From positions 32,791-96,790 of the forward strand of contig NZ_JAYRMI010000007.1 in the NCBI RefSeq assembly GCF_041904905.1: a stretch of DNA of 64,000 bases, written 5' to 3'. Made by a program: the position numbers and the translations under genes. The stretch is from Zoogloea sp041904905. Its GTDB lineage: Bacteria > Pseudomonadota > Gammaproteobacteria > Burkholderiales > Rhodocyclaceae. Each line of letters starts with the position of its first letter. Position 1 is the first letter of the stretch. The notes under the pieces were generated by a model. That model was not told the DNA's origin and did no database searches. It saw only the letters and a list, made by a program, of their open reading frames with translations. Of this stretch, positions 32,627 through 42,100 are shown piece by piece.

Positions 32627-34805
32627 CCCCAGCGCCGAGATCGCCGCCCTGAAGGCGGAGAACGTCCGGCTGCAGAAGATCGTCGATGCGCTCATCGAGA
32701 ACGCCGAACGCAACAGCGGCCTCCAGCACTCCGACTTCAGCCTGTTCCAGACCGCGATCATGCTGGAGGACCAGGTGAACCTGCGCACCGCCGAACTGCA
32801 GGCCGCGCTGCGCGACAACGAACGCATGACCGAGGCGCTGCGCGCGTCGGAGGAGCGCTTCCGCAGCCTCGCCAACCAGTCGATGATCGGCATCCTCACC
32901 GTCGAGGACGGCCGGATCGGCTACACCAACGCGCGCCTCGACGCGATCTTCGGCTACGCCCCCGGCGCGCTGATCGGCCGCCCGCCCGCCGATCTGGTGA
33001 TCGACGAAGACCGCGCGCCGGTGACCGAGGCCATGGCCCGCCAGCTCCGCGGCGAGACCGACGGCCGGAGCCAGATGGCCCGCGGCCGGCGCCAGGACGG
33101 CAGCACCCTCTACGTGGAGGTGTTCGGCAGCGTGATGACCACCGGCACGCGGCGCTCGCTGATCGGCCTCGTCCAGGACGTGAGCGACCGGGTGCGCGAC
33201 AGCCGGCAGATCGAGCAGCTGATGCGCGAACAGCAGGCCATCCTGAACAGCAACATCGTCGGCTTCGTGAAGCTCAAGGGGCGCCGCTTCGTGTGGGCCA
33301 ACGAGGCCTTCGCCCGGATGCTCGGCTACCCCGAAGCCGAACTCCTGGGCCGCTCCACCCGCCTCATCCACCCCGACCGCGCCACCTACGACCGCTTCGC
33401 CCTGGACGCCGCCGCCACCCTGCAACGCGGCCAGACCTGCCGCCTCGAGCTGCAGCTCGCCCGCAAGGACGGCAGCCTGGGCTGGTACCGGCTGGACGGC
33501 GAACTGCTCCAGCCCGGCAGCGACGAATCCATCTGGGCCTGCTTCGACGTGACCGAGCGCAAGGCCATGCTCGACGAGCTGGCCGGGCACCGCCACCACC
33601 TGGAAGAGCTGGTCTTCAACCGCACCGCCGAACTGGCCGCCGCCCGCGATGCCGCCGAAGCCGCCAGCCGCGCCAAAAGCATGTTCCTGGCCAACATGAG
33701 CCACGAGCTGCGCACCCCCCTCAACGGCATCATGGGCATGACCAACCTGGCCCTGCGCCGCAGCACCGACCCCGCCCTCACCGACCACCTGGGCAAGACC
33801 CTCCAGTCGGCGCGGCAGCTGCTGGGCATCGTCGACGACGTGCTCGACATCGCCCGCATCGAGGCCGACACCCTCACCCTGGCCGAAGCGCCCTTCTCCC
33901 TGCGCGGCGTGCTCGGCGACACCCTCGGCAACCACGAAGCCGACGCCCGCCGCAAAGGGCTGGCGCTTGAGCAGCGCATCCCGCCCGCCCTGCCCGACGC
34001 CCTGGTCGGCGACGCCCGCCGCCTGGGCCAGATCGTGCGCAACCTGGTGGATAACGCGATCAAGTTCTCCGAGCGCGGCACCGTTCGCATCCACGCCGAG
34101 CTGGCCGAAGAAGACGGCTACAGCCTGCTGCTGCGCATCGAAGTGCACGACCAAGGCATCGGCGTGGCCCCCGCGCTGCAGGCCCGCCTGTTCCAGCCCT
34201 TCGTGCAGGCCGACGGCTCGACCACCCGCCGCTTCGGTGGCACCGGGCTCGGGCTCATCATGGTCAAGCGCCTCGCCCGGCTGATGGGCGGCGACGCCGG
34301 CATGCACAGCGAACCCGGGCACGGCAGCACCTTCTGGCTGACCGCCCGCCTCCGCCGCGCCGGGCTCGACCCGGCCCCCGCCGCCCCCATCGCCAGCGAC
34401 GCCGACCCCCTCGCCGCGCTGCAGCAGGATTTCGGCGGGCTGCGGGTGCTGATCGTCGACGACGACCCGCTCAACCAGGATTTCGCCTGCTTCGCGCTGG
34501 AAGACGCCGGGATGACCTTCGACCTGGCCGACAGCGCCGACCGGGCCCTCCACCTCGCCGCCATGACGCGCTACGGGCTGGTGCTGCTGGCGCTCGATCT
34601 GGGCCCGGCGGACGGCGCCGGGATCGCCCGCGCCCTGCGCACCCTGCCCGGCATGGCGCGGGTGCCCATCCTGGCGATGAGCAGCGGCCCCGCCAACCGC
34701 CAGCAGCGACGCTGCCGCGAGGCCGGCCTCGCCGGGCCGGTGGCCAAGCCCGTCACCCCCGACACCCTGGGCCGGCACATCCTCGACTGCCTGCGCCGCG
34801 GCTGA
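32619..34805 (+). CDS. Hybrid sensor histidine kinase, NahK-like, with degenerate receiver
   Basis: 728-aa soluble kinase. An N-terminal coiled coil (residues 5-75) leads into two PAS domains (about 80-195 and 205-320). A HisKA domain follows (MSHELRTPLNG, His362), then a HATPase (NLVDNAIKFSE, DQGIGVAP, FGGTGLGL). A C-terminal receiver domain is at about 605-725. The receiver keeps the acidic pocket (IVDDDPLNQD), the Ser position and Lys (VAKPVT), but the phospho-acceptor Asp is replaced by Ala658. It overlaps the FIST gene by 8 bases, so the pair probably forms one signalling unit that may act on a separate phosphotransfer protein. Confidence 0.88.
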   Translation: MADPSAEIAALKAENVRLQKIVDALIENAERNSGLQHSDFSLFQTAIMLEDQVNLRTAELQAALRDNERMTEALRASEERFRSLANQSMIGILTVEDGRIGYTNARLDAIFGYAPGALIGRPPADLVIDEDRAPVTEAMARQLRGETDGRSQMARGRRQDGSTLYVEVFGSVMTTGTRRSLIGLVQDVSDRVRDSRQIEQLMREQQAILNSNIVGFVKLKGRRFVWANEAFARMLGYPEAELLGRSTRLIHPDRATYDRFALDAAATLQRGQTCRLELQLARKDGSLGWYRLDGELLQPGSDESIWACFDVTERKAMLDELAGHRHHLEELVFNRTAELAAARDAAEAASRAKSMFLANMSHELRTPLNGIMGMTNLALRRSTDPALTDHLGKTLQSARQLLGIVDDVLDIARIEADTLTLAEAPFSLRGVLGDTLGNHEADARRKGLALEQRIPPALPDALVGDARRLGQIVRNLVDNAIKFSERGTVRIHAELAEEDGYSLLLRIEVHDQGIGVAPALQARLFQPFVQADGSTTRRFGGTGLGLIMVKRLARLMGGDAGMHSEPGHGSTFWLTARLRRAGLDPAPAAPIASDADPLAALQQDFGGLRVLIVDDDPLNQDFACFALEDAGMTFDLADSADRALHLAAMTRYGLVLLALDLGPADGAGIARALRTLPGMARVPILAMSSGPANRQQRRCREAGLAGPVAKPVTPDTLGRHILDCLRRG

Positions 34806-34826
34806 CCGCCGCCCGGCCGGAAAAAT

Positions 34827-34853
34827 GAAAAAGGCCACCGCGCAGGTGGCCTT
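34827..34853 (-). terminator. Intrinsic terminator after the DUF3149 gene
   Basis: On the minus strand, AAGGCCACC and GGTGGCCTT pair around a short GCGC-containing loop and run into TTTTTC (34826-34832). It lies 24 bases after the small gene's stop. The stem may also slow transcription arriving from the hybrid kinase on the plus strand, although no T-run follows in that direction. Confidence 0.85.
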
Positions 34854-34876
34854 GCGAGGCAGCGGATCGCGCCGCC

Positions 34877-35017
34877 CTAGCCGTGGGACCGTTGTTCGTC
34901 CTCGGCCATGTGCCGTTTGGCAAAGCGATACAGGTAGCCGCCCATCACGAGGATGAAGCCAATCGTGAACAAACTCAGCAGGCCGATGTCGGTGCTGAAC
35001 AATTCTTTCCAGGCCAT
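34877..35017 (-). CDS. DUF3149-type membrane microprotein
   Basis: 46-aa protein with a single transmembrane helix (LLSLFTIGFILVMGGYLYRF, residues 13-32) after MAWKELFSTDIG and a charged tail. The sequence matches the small DUF3149 family found in betaproteobacteria. The start at 35017 is preceded by GGGAGG; the frame extends upstream to 35074 but that start has no ribosome site. It ends at a strong terminator and lies downstream of ccoG, suggesting a link to respiratory membrane complexes, which is unproven. Confidence 0.8.
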   Translation of the reverse strand: MAWKELFSTDIGLLSLFTIGFILVMGGYLYRFAKRHMAEDEQRSHG

Positions 35018-35218
35018 GGTGCCCTCCCTTTCGATCAATGAAGTTGGATTCGCCGAAACCGTCCGAATCGCCATCTCTGCGGGGGGAGTGCATTGCCCCT
35101 GCGGTCATCGCCTGCCGGCGCCCTCTTCGTGCCGCGCTGCCCATTGCGCAGAAGAGGGCCCGGGGACCGGGGCTATTTTTTCCGGGGGGCCGGGCCGCCC
35201 CCCTGGTGAAATCCTTGC

Positions 35219-36658
35219 TTAACGCGGCAGCAGGAACGCCGTCTTCTCACGGACCGCCACGCTCGGGTCGTCCATCGCCTTGACCTCGATGAAGACGGTG
35301 TTGGAGCCCGGCTTGCCCGACTCCGGCGGCACCGCAACCTCGACGGTGACCGCCTTGAGACCGGCCGCGTCCACCTCGAAGGGCTTGTCCGGCGTGATCC
35401 GCGCACCGTCCAGGCCGCTCACCGTCAGCACGAAGCTGCGGGGCTTCTCGGTCATGTTCATCACGTGGAGGTTGTAGACGTTGGCGATCATGCCATCGTC
35501 CACCTCGCGGCTGAGGGTCGAGCGATCCTTGATGACATCCACCCGCAGCGTCGAGCGCGTCGCCAGACCGTAGGCGAAGGCCACGCAGATCGCCACCAGC
35601 ACCCCGGCGTAGATCATGATCCGCGGACGCATCACGTGACCGAGGATCTCCTTCTTGCCCCAATGGCGCTTCATGGCGTTCTCGGTGGTGTAGCGGATCA
35701 GCCCCTTGGGGTAATCCATCTTCTCCATCACCTGATCGCAGGCATCGATACAGGCGGCACAGCCGATGCACTCGTACTGCAGGCCGTTGCGGATGTCGAT
35801 GCCGGTCGGGCAGACCTGCACGCAGAGCCCGCAATCGACGCAGTCGCCCTTGTTCAGCGTCTTCGGATCGACCCCCTTCTTGCGCGTGCCGCGCGGCTCG
35901 CCGCGTTCGGGGTCGTAGGTGATGATCAGGGTATCCGGGTCGAACATCACGCCCTGGAAGCGGGCGTACGGGCACATGTACTTGCACACCTGCTCGCGCA
36001 TCACGCCGGCAAACAGGTAGGTGAAGCCGCCGTAGAAGAAGATCCAGAACAGCTCCCACGGGCCGAAGCTGAAGGTCAGCGCCTCTTGCACCAGCTCCTT
36101 GATCGGGGTGAAGTAGCCCACCAGGGTGAAGCCCGTCCACAACGACAGCGCGCCCCAGGCCCCGAACTTGGCCGCCTTGATGCCGAACTTGCGGGCACTC
36201 ATCGGCGCCTGATCGAGCTTCATGCGCTGGCTGCGGTTACCCTCGATCTTCTCCTCGATCCACATGAAGATCTCGGTGTAGACCGTCTGCGGGCAGGCGT
36301 AGCCACACCACAGCCGCCCCGCCACCGCGGTGAAGAAGAATAGCGAGTAAGCACTGATGATGAGCAGGATCGCCAGGAAGAACACGTCCTGCGGCCAGAA
36401 CACCCAGCCAAAGATGTAGAACTTGCGCTCGACCACATCCAGCAACACCGCCTGCCGGCCGTTCCAGGGCAGCCAGCACAGGCCGTAGAAGATCAACTGG
36501 GTGGCCCACACGAGGATCCACCGCCAGGTCGCAAAGCGACCCGTCACCGCACGCGGGTAGACCTTCTGCCGAACCGCATACAGGGTGTCCTCCATCTCGC
36601 CCCCGGCCTTGGCCGGTGCGTCAGGCTTCTTTTTGGCTACGTTGTCTGGCTGATTCAT
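35219..36658 (-). CDS. ccoG: Cytochrome c oxidase accessory protein CcoG (FixG/RdxA)
   Basis: 479-aa membrane-bound ferredoxin-like protein that reduces copper for assembly of cbb3-type cytochrome oxidase. It has five or so hydrophobic segments, the membrane CGYACPQTVYTEIFMWIE motif and CKYMCPYARFQ. Two [4Fe-4S] motifs follow: CVDCGLCVQVCP (Cys273-283) and CIGCAACIDACD (Cys297-307). The C-terminal immunoglobulin-like domain is periplasmic. The start at 36658 gives the standard length but has no clear ribosome site. The ccoNOP genes are not in the window; the SCO1 gene at 15.7 kb may serve the same copper route. Confidence 0.95.
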   Translation of the reverse strand: MNQPDNVAKKKPDAPAKAGGEMEDTLYAVRQKVYPRAVTGRFATWRWILVWATQLIFYGLCWLPWNGRQAVLLDVVERKFYIFGWVFWPQDVFFLAILLIISAYSLFFFTAVAGRLWCGYACPQTVYTEIFMWIEEKIEGNRSQRMKLDQAPMSARKFGIKAAKFGAWGALSLWTGFTLVGYFTPIKELVQEALTFSFGPWELFWIFFYGGFTYLFAGVMREQVCKYMCPYARFQGVMFDPDTLIITYDPERGEPRGTRKKGVDPKTLNKGDCVDCGLCVQVCPTGIDIRNGLQYECIGCAACIDACDQVMEKMDYPKGLIRYTTENAMKRHWGKKEILGHVMRPRIMIYAGVLVAICVAFAYGLATRSTLRVDVIKDRSTLSREVDDGMIANVYNLHVMNMTEKPRSFVLTVSGLDGARITPDKPFEVDAAGLKAVTVEVAVPPESGKPGSNTVFIEVKAMDDPSVAVREKTAFLLPR

Positions 36659-37226
36659 GATGGCAATGCAAAAATTTTTTGGTTGTCTGACTCGAAAACA
36701 CCCTGAGCCGAGCCCGGGATGAAACACCGGCGTCGTTCAGTCCGCGACCCCAGCCGCCCGATATAACGGCACGACACGGCTCCGCCACAACCGGACACGG
36801 GCACCGGCTCTCGATGCGCACCCTGCGATCCCGCCGTGGCGGACTATCGACGATCCTGAATCAACATTCGTGCCAGGCGGCAGCAACAACACGTTTCCTT
36901 CCGGATCAGTGACTTGCCCAAGGCAACCCGACCCTGCCACCGCCACGCACCGACGATGGCAGCACACTGGCAGAAAATATGGCACAACCTGGCAGACTTC
37001 GGAGCCGCCCAAAGCGACCCGACGTGCTTACCCTCAGGCAACCACCGGCAAACGCTAAAGCAGGCATTACGACGCACACCCCGCTTCGCGTCAACCGCCT
37101 TTTGGGTCAAGGCGGCCATGGCTGGCGTGCCCAGTGCAGAAAACGGAGCGGTTGCCGGCCGCCACCTCAGATACGTTTCGGGCTGAGCTGCTTGGGTTCA
37201 TGACATAAAGATGCAATTGCCCTGTG
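36659..37226. other. 568-bp stretch without a convincing gene
   Basis: Several overlapping short open frames (60-90 codons) exist on both strands here, but none has a ribosome site, codon usage like its neighbours, or a recognisable product. Composition shifts from the surrounding high GC to a more mixed sequence. It marks the boundary between ccoG and the T6SS effector end and may hold the ccoG promoter and decayed cassette sequence. I found no tRNA or clear repeat end. Confidence 0.5.
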
Positions 37227-37736
37227 TCAGCGCTGCTCGGCGGGCGCTGGACAAGACCCAAGGTTCAGCGCACTGTCCTGATCGCAGGGAAGCAATCCTT
37301 CAAGTTCGGCCAAGCGGCTTCTGATGCCTCCACGGCACTTGAACTCTCTCTCCCCGCCCGAATCGCTGGCGACGCGGACCCCCGCCGTGCGGCTACCCCT
37401 CTCGTTGTAATCGAACACGGCGTAGTCGAAGCCCCCGTTCCGAAAGAGTACCTCTATTCTGTCGACACCCGCCCGAAAATAATGGGCGTAGCGAAAGACA
37501 TGACGACCGCCATCGGCGCCAGGAAAAGCGAGTTCGATGTGTCCTACTCTACCGAAGCGGTACTGGATCTTATCGTTCCCGCCTCCACACAGCGCGACCC
37601 AGCGGCCAAGACTTGTCTGGCAGGAAAAATAGATATCTTCCCGTTCGGCGCACAGGCCGCCGGATGCTTGCGGCGGCGCGGCGGCCACAGAGCCGCTGAT
37701 CAGGCCCGCACATAAAAGGGTGATGAGCTGCTTCAT
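37227..37736 (-). CDS. Periplasmic protein, candidate immunity protein to the muramidase effector
   Basis: 169-aa exported protein. A signal peptide (residues 1-20, ending VAAA) precedes a beta-rich body with cysteines in LCAEREDIYFSCQ and ALCGGG. Its start overlaps the stop of the muramidase gene as ATGA, and it is transcribed after it. A periplasmic protein coupled to a T6SS cell-wall hydrolase is the classic layout of an immunity gene, protecting the producer from sister-cell injection. I do not recognise a named family, so the role is inferred from location and targeting. Confidence 0.68.
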   Translation of the reverse strand: MKQLITLLCAGLISGSVAAAPPQASGGLCAEREDIYFSCQTSLGRWVALCGGGNDKIQYRFGRVGHIELAFPGADGGRHVFRYAHYFRAGVDRIEVLFRNGGFDYAVFDYNERGSRTAGVRVASDSGGEREFKCRGGIRSRLAELEGLLPCDQDSALNLGSCPAPAEQR

Positions 37737-38536
37737 GGTAGATGGGAACCCGCTGTATTCTGGGCCGCCAGGGCGACATAGCGCCGATGAGCATCCCGCA
37801 GCTTTGTGTCGTATGCGTTCTTCAGATAGCCCGGCCCGTTATAGGCTTTCGCAAAGCGCGCCCAGTCGTGCTCGCGTAGTGCGGACAGCATGGTCTTGTT
37901 GCTCATTACGAAATGGGTGAAAGCCTTCAGATGCTGGGATTCCGACTGGCTCATCGCCAGTACGAACGCCTCAACCGAGGTAAAGCCGGCCGCCTTGAAA
38001 TTGTCACCCATGATCTGAAAACGGCCCCATGACGCAGAACGTAACGCTGCCTCAGGCGCAAGCCGATAGGCTTCTTCCAGCTTTGCATATTGGGCCGAGA
38101 ATTTTCCGTAGCCGCCTTGCTTGGCGCTCGAAATACCTGGATGCTCAACGTCATACTTGGCAGCCGTATAACGGTGAAAATAGTGGCGCTCGAAAAGTAT
38201 CCGTGGTCGTCCAGACTCGTCGAATGCGTGACCGCTGGTCTCGACTTCGGCGATTGCCTGGATGGCAGCGACATCCACTTTGAGCTGGTCGGCAGCTGCG
38301 GCGTAATCGGCTGCACTCAGCCCCCTTTCGGGGTTGCGACACTCACGGAACAGGAACTCCAGATCGATGGCATGCGGCGGGCGGCGCTGCTGCCAGGAAA
38401 CCGGAATCGGATAGTTGTCCGAACTGGCGCAAATGCTGCCGGGGTGGGGCGTGCTGCAGCGGGGGAGCGTACCGTCGTCAACGGACCAAGGGTGGCGTGT
38501 CCCGCACAGCGGGCCAGGAATGCGGAAATTTGCCAT
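37733..38536 (-). CDS. N-acetylmuramidase-domain (DUF3380) protein, probable T6SS effector
   Basis: 267-aa protein with no signal peptide. An N-terminal segment of about 55 residues (MANFRIPGPLCGTR...) is of unknown role. The muramidase domain occupies about residues 58-255: AIQAIAEVETSGHAFDESGRPRILFERHYF, where Glu97 is the likely catalytic acid, then SWGRFQIMGDNFKAAGF and KAYNGPGYLKNAYD. This family cleaves the glycan strands of peptidoglycan and occurs as phage endolysins and T6SS effectors. Lack of a Sec signal, position downstream of vgrG/rhs and the coupled periplasmic partner favour a T6SS effector. A lysogenic remnant is less likely, since no other phage genes are present. Confidence 0.78.
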   Translation of the reverse strand: MANFRIPGPLCGTRHPWSVDDGTLPRCSTPHPGSICASSDNYPIPVSWQQRRPPHAIDLEFLFRECRNPERGLSAADYAAAADQLKVDVAAIQAIAEVETSGHAFDESGRPRILFERHYFHRYTAAKYDVEHPGISSAKQGGYGKFSAQYAKLEEAYRLAPEAALRSASWGRFQIMGDNFKAAGFTSVEAFVLAMSQSESQHLKAFTHFVMSNKTMLSALREHDWARFAKAYNGPGYLKNAYDTKLRDAHRRYVALAAQNTAGSHLP

Positions 38537-38822
38537 CTGTATTCTTTTTTTGAGTGGAAAGCGGCACGCGATATTCGGCGGGACCAGCATATTTTGTGCG
38601 AAAAATTCAACATTTTTGTAAGCGTCCAGCGAACGCCCCCTTGACCTGAATGCGGATACTCAGACGGTAGCGTTTTCACTCGGCCAGCAATGCGGCTCGG
38701 TCAAGAGGGGATTGCAGAGGACTTACACAAAAGCGTCATCAACGCCTCTTCCCACGAGGGCTCCTCACTTGTTAAACATGTGGCCGAAAGTCTTCTGAGA
38801 GCTTTCCCTTTGCGGCAACTCA

Positions 38823-39113
38823 TCACTGCGGGAAAGCGTCGTTTTCGGCGTAGTACAAAAGAATTCTTAGTGCCTCTTCTGAATCGCCCCCCCCGTCCGC
38901 GACCTGTGATCGGATGTCCGCAATCAATGGCGCCTCAAGAAAATACTCCAGCTGGGCATCTTGAAGAATGCGCGGCACAGTGTCCCCAGGCGCGAAGCTA
39001 ACCACTTTGGCTTCTGCCTCCATCGACCAAGGTCTCGTTGCGAAAACGACATCGTCTTCGTCAAGCTCTCCCGAATTCAGAAGAATTTCTCGTAATTTCA
39101 TAGCTAGACTCAT
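38823..39113 (-). CDS. Small cytoplasmic protein, candidate immunity protein to the Rhs toxin
   Basis: 96-aa acidic, soluble protein (MSLAMKLREILLNSGELDEDD...), with no signal peptide and many Glu/Asp. It starts 3 bases after the Rhs gene's stop codon, in the position where Rhs immunity genes are found. A cytoplasmic location fits protection against an intracellular nuclease. An internal Met at residue 5 is an alternative start. No named family is recognised. Between this gene and the muramidase gene (38537-38822) I see only an AT-rich spacer. Confidence 0.65.
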   Translation of the reverse strand: MSLAMKLREILLNSGELDEDDVVFATRPWSMEAEAKVVSFAPGDTVPRILQDAQLEYFLEAPLIADIRSQVADGGGDSEEALRILLYYAENDAFPQ

Positions 39114-39116
39114 TAA

Positions 39117-42100
39117 TCAATAGTCTCGTCCCCAGATGGAGAACCCGCCTTTACCTCCTGGGTGAAGCAAGCGCTGTTGTACGCTACCCCAAGAATGCTG
39201 GCTTCTCGGAACCAGCTGCATAATCCCCGGTCGATCTGGGACATGGTGCCAAGTCCAGTTTGCGGGACTTGTTCTTCGATCAGTCGGAACAGCGATGCCC
39301 AGGTTCTTTGCTATGCGGGCGAAGGAGGTATCACTCTTAATCGCTGACTCAAGTACGGAGTTGGCAGCCTTAAAGTGTTCCGGTCTCGTACCCAATCCAA
39401 GCTTCGGAATCGCGGTCTCAAAAGCGACCGAGTAGAACGATGCTCCCTTTGCCGCTTTATCAGCCCCGCACTTCCTACTCAACCCCAGCGGATCCACCCA
39501 CCCCAGCGCACTTGGCGCGAAGTTGTAGACATTCGCCCCCGCCACCAGCCCTAGCGGGTCCTGGGAGATGAAGGCGCCGATCTGAGGCGCGTAGTAGCGG
39601 TGTCGATTGTAGTGGAGCCCGGTCTCGCCGTCTTCATACTGCCCCTGCAATCGGATCGGGTTGTCCACCTGATTGATCGACCGCTGCGCGATGGCACCCC
39701 AGGCTTGGTGATGCGCGGCCCACTGGATTTGGCCGGCACTGTCGATCAGACGGATCGGACAGCCGTTGGGGTCATTAAGGTAGTGAAGGGCCGGGACATT
39801 GGCGCCGCGGAGTAAGGCCAGCGGTTCGAAGGTGTTCGGGCGATAGACGAATTCCCGTGCTGCGCCGCGGGTTGCGTCGAGGGCGAGGGCGTCGCCGTCC
39901 CAACCAAAGGTGGTGCGCACGCCGGCGGTTTCTTTCCATAGGCGCCGGCCCAGCGGGTCGTAGGCGTAGCGGGTGGTGAGGCGTTGGCCGTCGGTGCCGC
40001 TGCGGTGGCTGGCGATCAGGCGCTGATTGGCGTCCCAGTCGAGTTCGAGCAGGCCCTCGGCGTCTTGCCGGTGGGTGAGGTTGCCGGCGCGGTTGAAGCG
40101 GTAGCGGGTGCCTTCGTGTTCGCCGCTGCGTTGCCAGTCAGCGTCGTTGCCGGCTTGGCTTGCGGCGACGCGGGTGGTAAGGCGGTCGCCGGCCGGGTCG
40201 TTGAGGAAACGTTGGATGCGCCCCTGAGGGTCGGTGTGGGCCAGGATGCGGCCCATGGGGTCATAGAGGTAGGTGTCGACGCCAAAGCCGCTGTCCTCCC
40301 GGCGCGTAAGGTTGCCGGTGGAGTCGTAGTGGTAGTCGGTGGCAAACAGGGTGTGCTCGCCCGTGCGGGTGTGCTGGCGGGTGAGCAGGCCGTCGGCGTT
40401 GTAGCGGAAATCCCGAACCAGGGTGGGGGTGATCGCTTCCTGGCTGAGCCGGCCAAGGGCATCGCGGTGATGGTGGATGGGCGCGGCACCGTCCAGCCGG
40501 GTTTCGATGCATTGATCGAGCAGGTCGTAGGCAAAGTCCACCCGGTGCGCGGCAGAGGCGGGCTGGGGGCCGCTGCCGGCAAAGCGGGTTTGGCGCTGGA
40601 CGCGGTTGCCGGCGGCATCGTAGGTGTTGTCGATGGCGAAACATTCGCCCGTTGCGTGTTGCTGGGTTTCTTGAAGGAGCTGCCCGACGGCGTCAAAAAT
40701 CCGTTCGACCTGGACGTGGGCGTTGCCCGTGGCGACGAGGTTGCCGTTGGCGTCGTAGTCAAAGGTTTCAACCCAGGCGGGGCTAGCTTCGGCTTGACCG
40801 GGTTGGGGCAGCACCTTTTTGACGATGCGCCCGAGTGGGTCGGTGAGGTAGTCGATGCGCTGGCCGAGGGGGTCGAGGGTGGCCTTGAGGTGGCCGCTGG
40901 GGCCGTAGGCGTAGCGATTGCGCTGCCCCCAGTAGTCGATCTCTTCGACGACCCGGCCCAGGGCGTCGCGCCTGAGCTGGTATAGCTCGCCCCGCTGGTT
41001 GCGTACGCCCACGAGGCGTTCTTCGGTGTCGTAGAGGTAATCGACCCGGTGGCCGTCCGGCTGGATGCGGCGAGCGAGTTCGCCTTGGCCAAAGTATTCG
41101 AGACGGGTGACGGCGCCGTTTTCGTCCTGGTAGGCGGTAAGGTTGTCTTCGGCGTCGTAGGCGCATTGGATACGGGCGCCGGACGGGAGCTGGACGGCGG
41201 TGAGTCGGCCTTTGGGGTCGTACTGGTAGTGCGTGCGCTGGCCGGCGGGGTCGGCATGGCCGATTAGTTGCCCGAGGGTGTCGAAGGCGTAATGGGTGGC
41301 ATGGCCGAGGGCGTTCTCAACGCGGGTCAGATGGCCGTGGCTATCGTAGTTGAGGGCGGTACGCGCACCGCGGGGGTTGAGGTGGGTGACGAGCTGCCCG
41401 AGCGCGTCGTATTCGTAGCGGCTAACGTGGCCGAGGGGCGTGGTCTGGCTGATTAGTTGACCGCGGGTATTCCAGTCTTGCAGCCAGGCGGCGCCGTTGG
41501 GGTCGACGATCCGGGTGGGCTTGTTGGCGGCGTTGAACTCGGTGGCCAGCTGGGTGCCATCGGGGCGTAGCACCTGGAGCAGGTTGCCGCTGTCGTCGTA
41601 GTGGTATTCGCTGCGGCGCCCCGCGGGATCGACGACCGCACAGGTACGACCACGGTCGTCGTACTCGAAGATGGTGGTGCCACCCAAGGGGTCAAGCTCG
41701 TTGATCGGCAGGCCGTTTTCGTCGAGCTTGACGACCGAGACGTGACCGAGGGAGTCGGTGATGCGCCGCTCTCGCACTGGGTCAAGGTACTCGAAGCGGT
41801 AGTCGTAGAGGCCGCCGTCACCCCAGGCGTGATCGACCCGCCAATCGCCATCGGGCGCTTGTTGATAGTGGTAATGGAATGAGAGGCCGTTGCGGTCGGT
41901 GTGGCGCACCATTCGATGCGCTTCGTAGGCGAAGGCATACGGCTTGCCCAGGGGGTCGATGACGGCGGAGAGATTACCGACGGCGTCGTACTCGTAGCGG
42001 ACGAAGCAATGGCGGGTGTCGGTGTCGTCGCGCGCCATCGTCACTTCGCGCAAGCGGCCACCCTGGCACGTCAGTTCGAGGCGGCGGCCACCCGGCAAGA

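Noticed and set aside
36844..37119. Short open frames (60-91 codons) between ccoG and the T6SS effector end
   Set aside because: Several overlap on both strands with no ribosome site, no domain and no coupling to neighbours.
37733..38536. Prophage endolysin
   Set aside because: The enzyme family occurs in phages, but no phage structural, integrase or holin genes are nearby; the T6SS context and coupled periplasmic protein explain it better.
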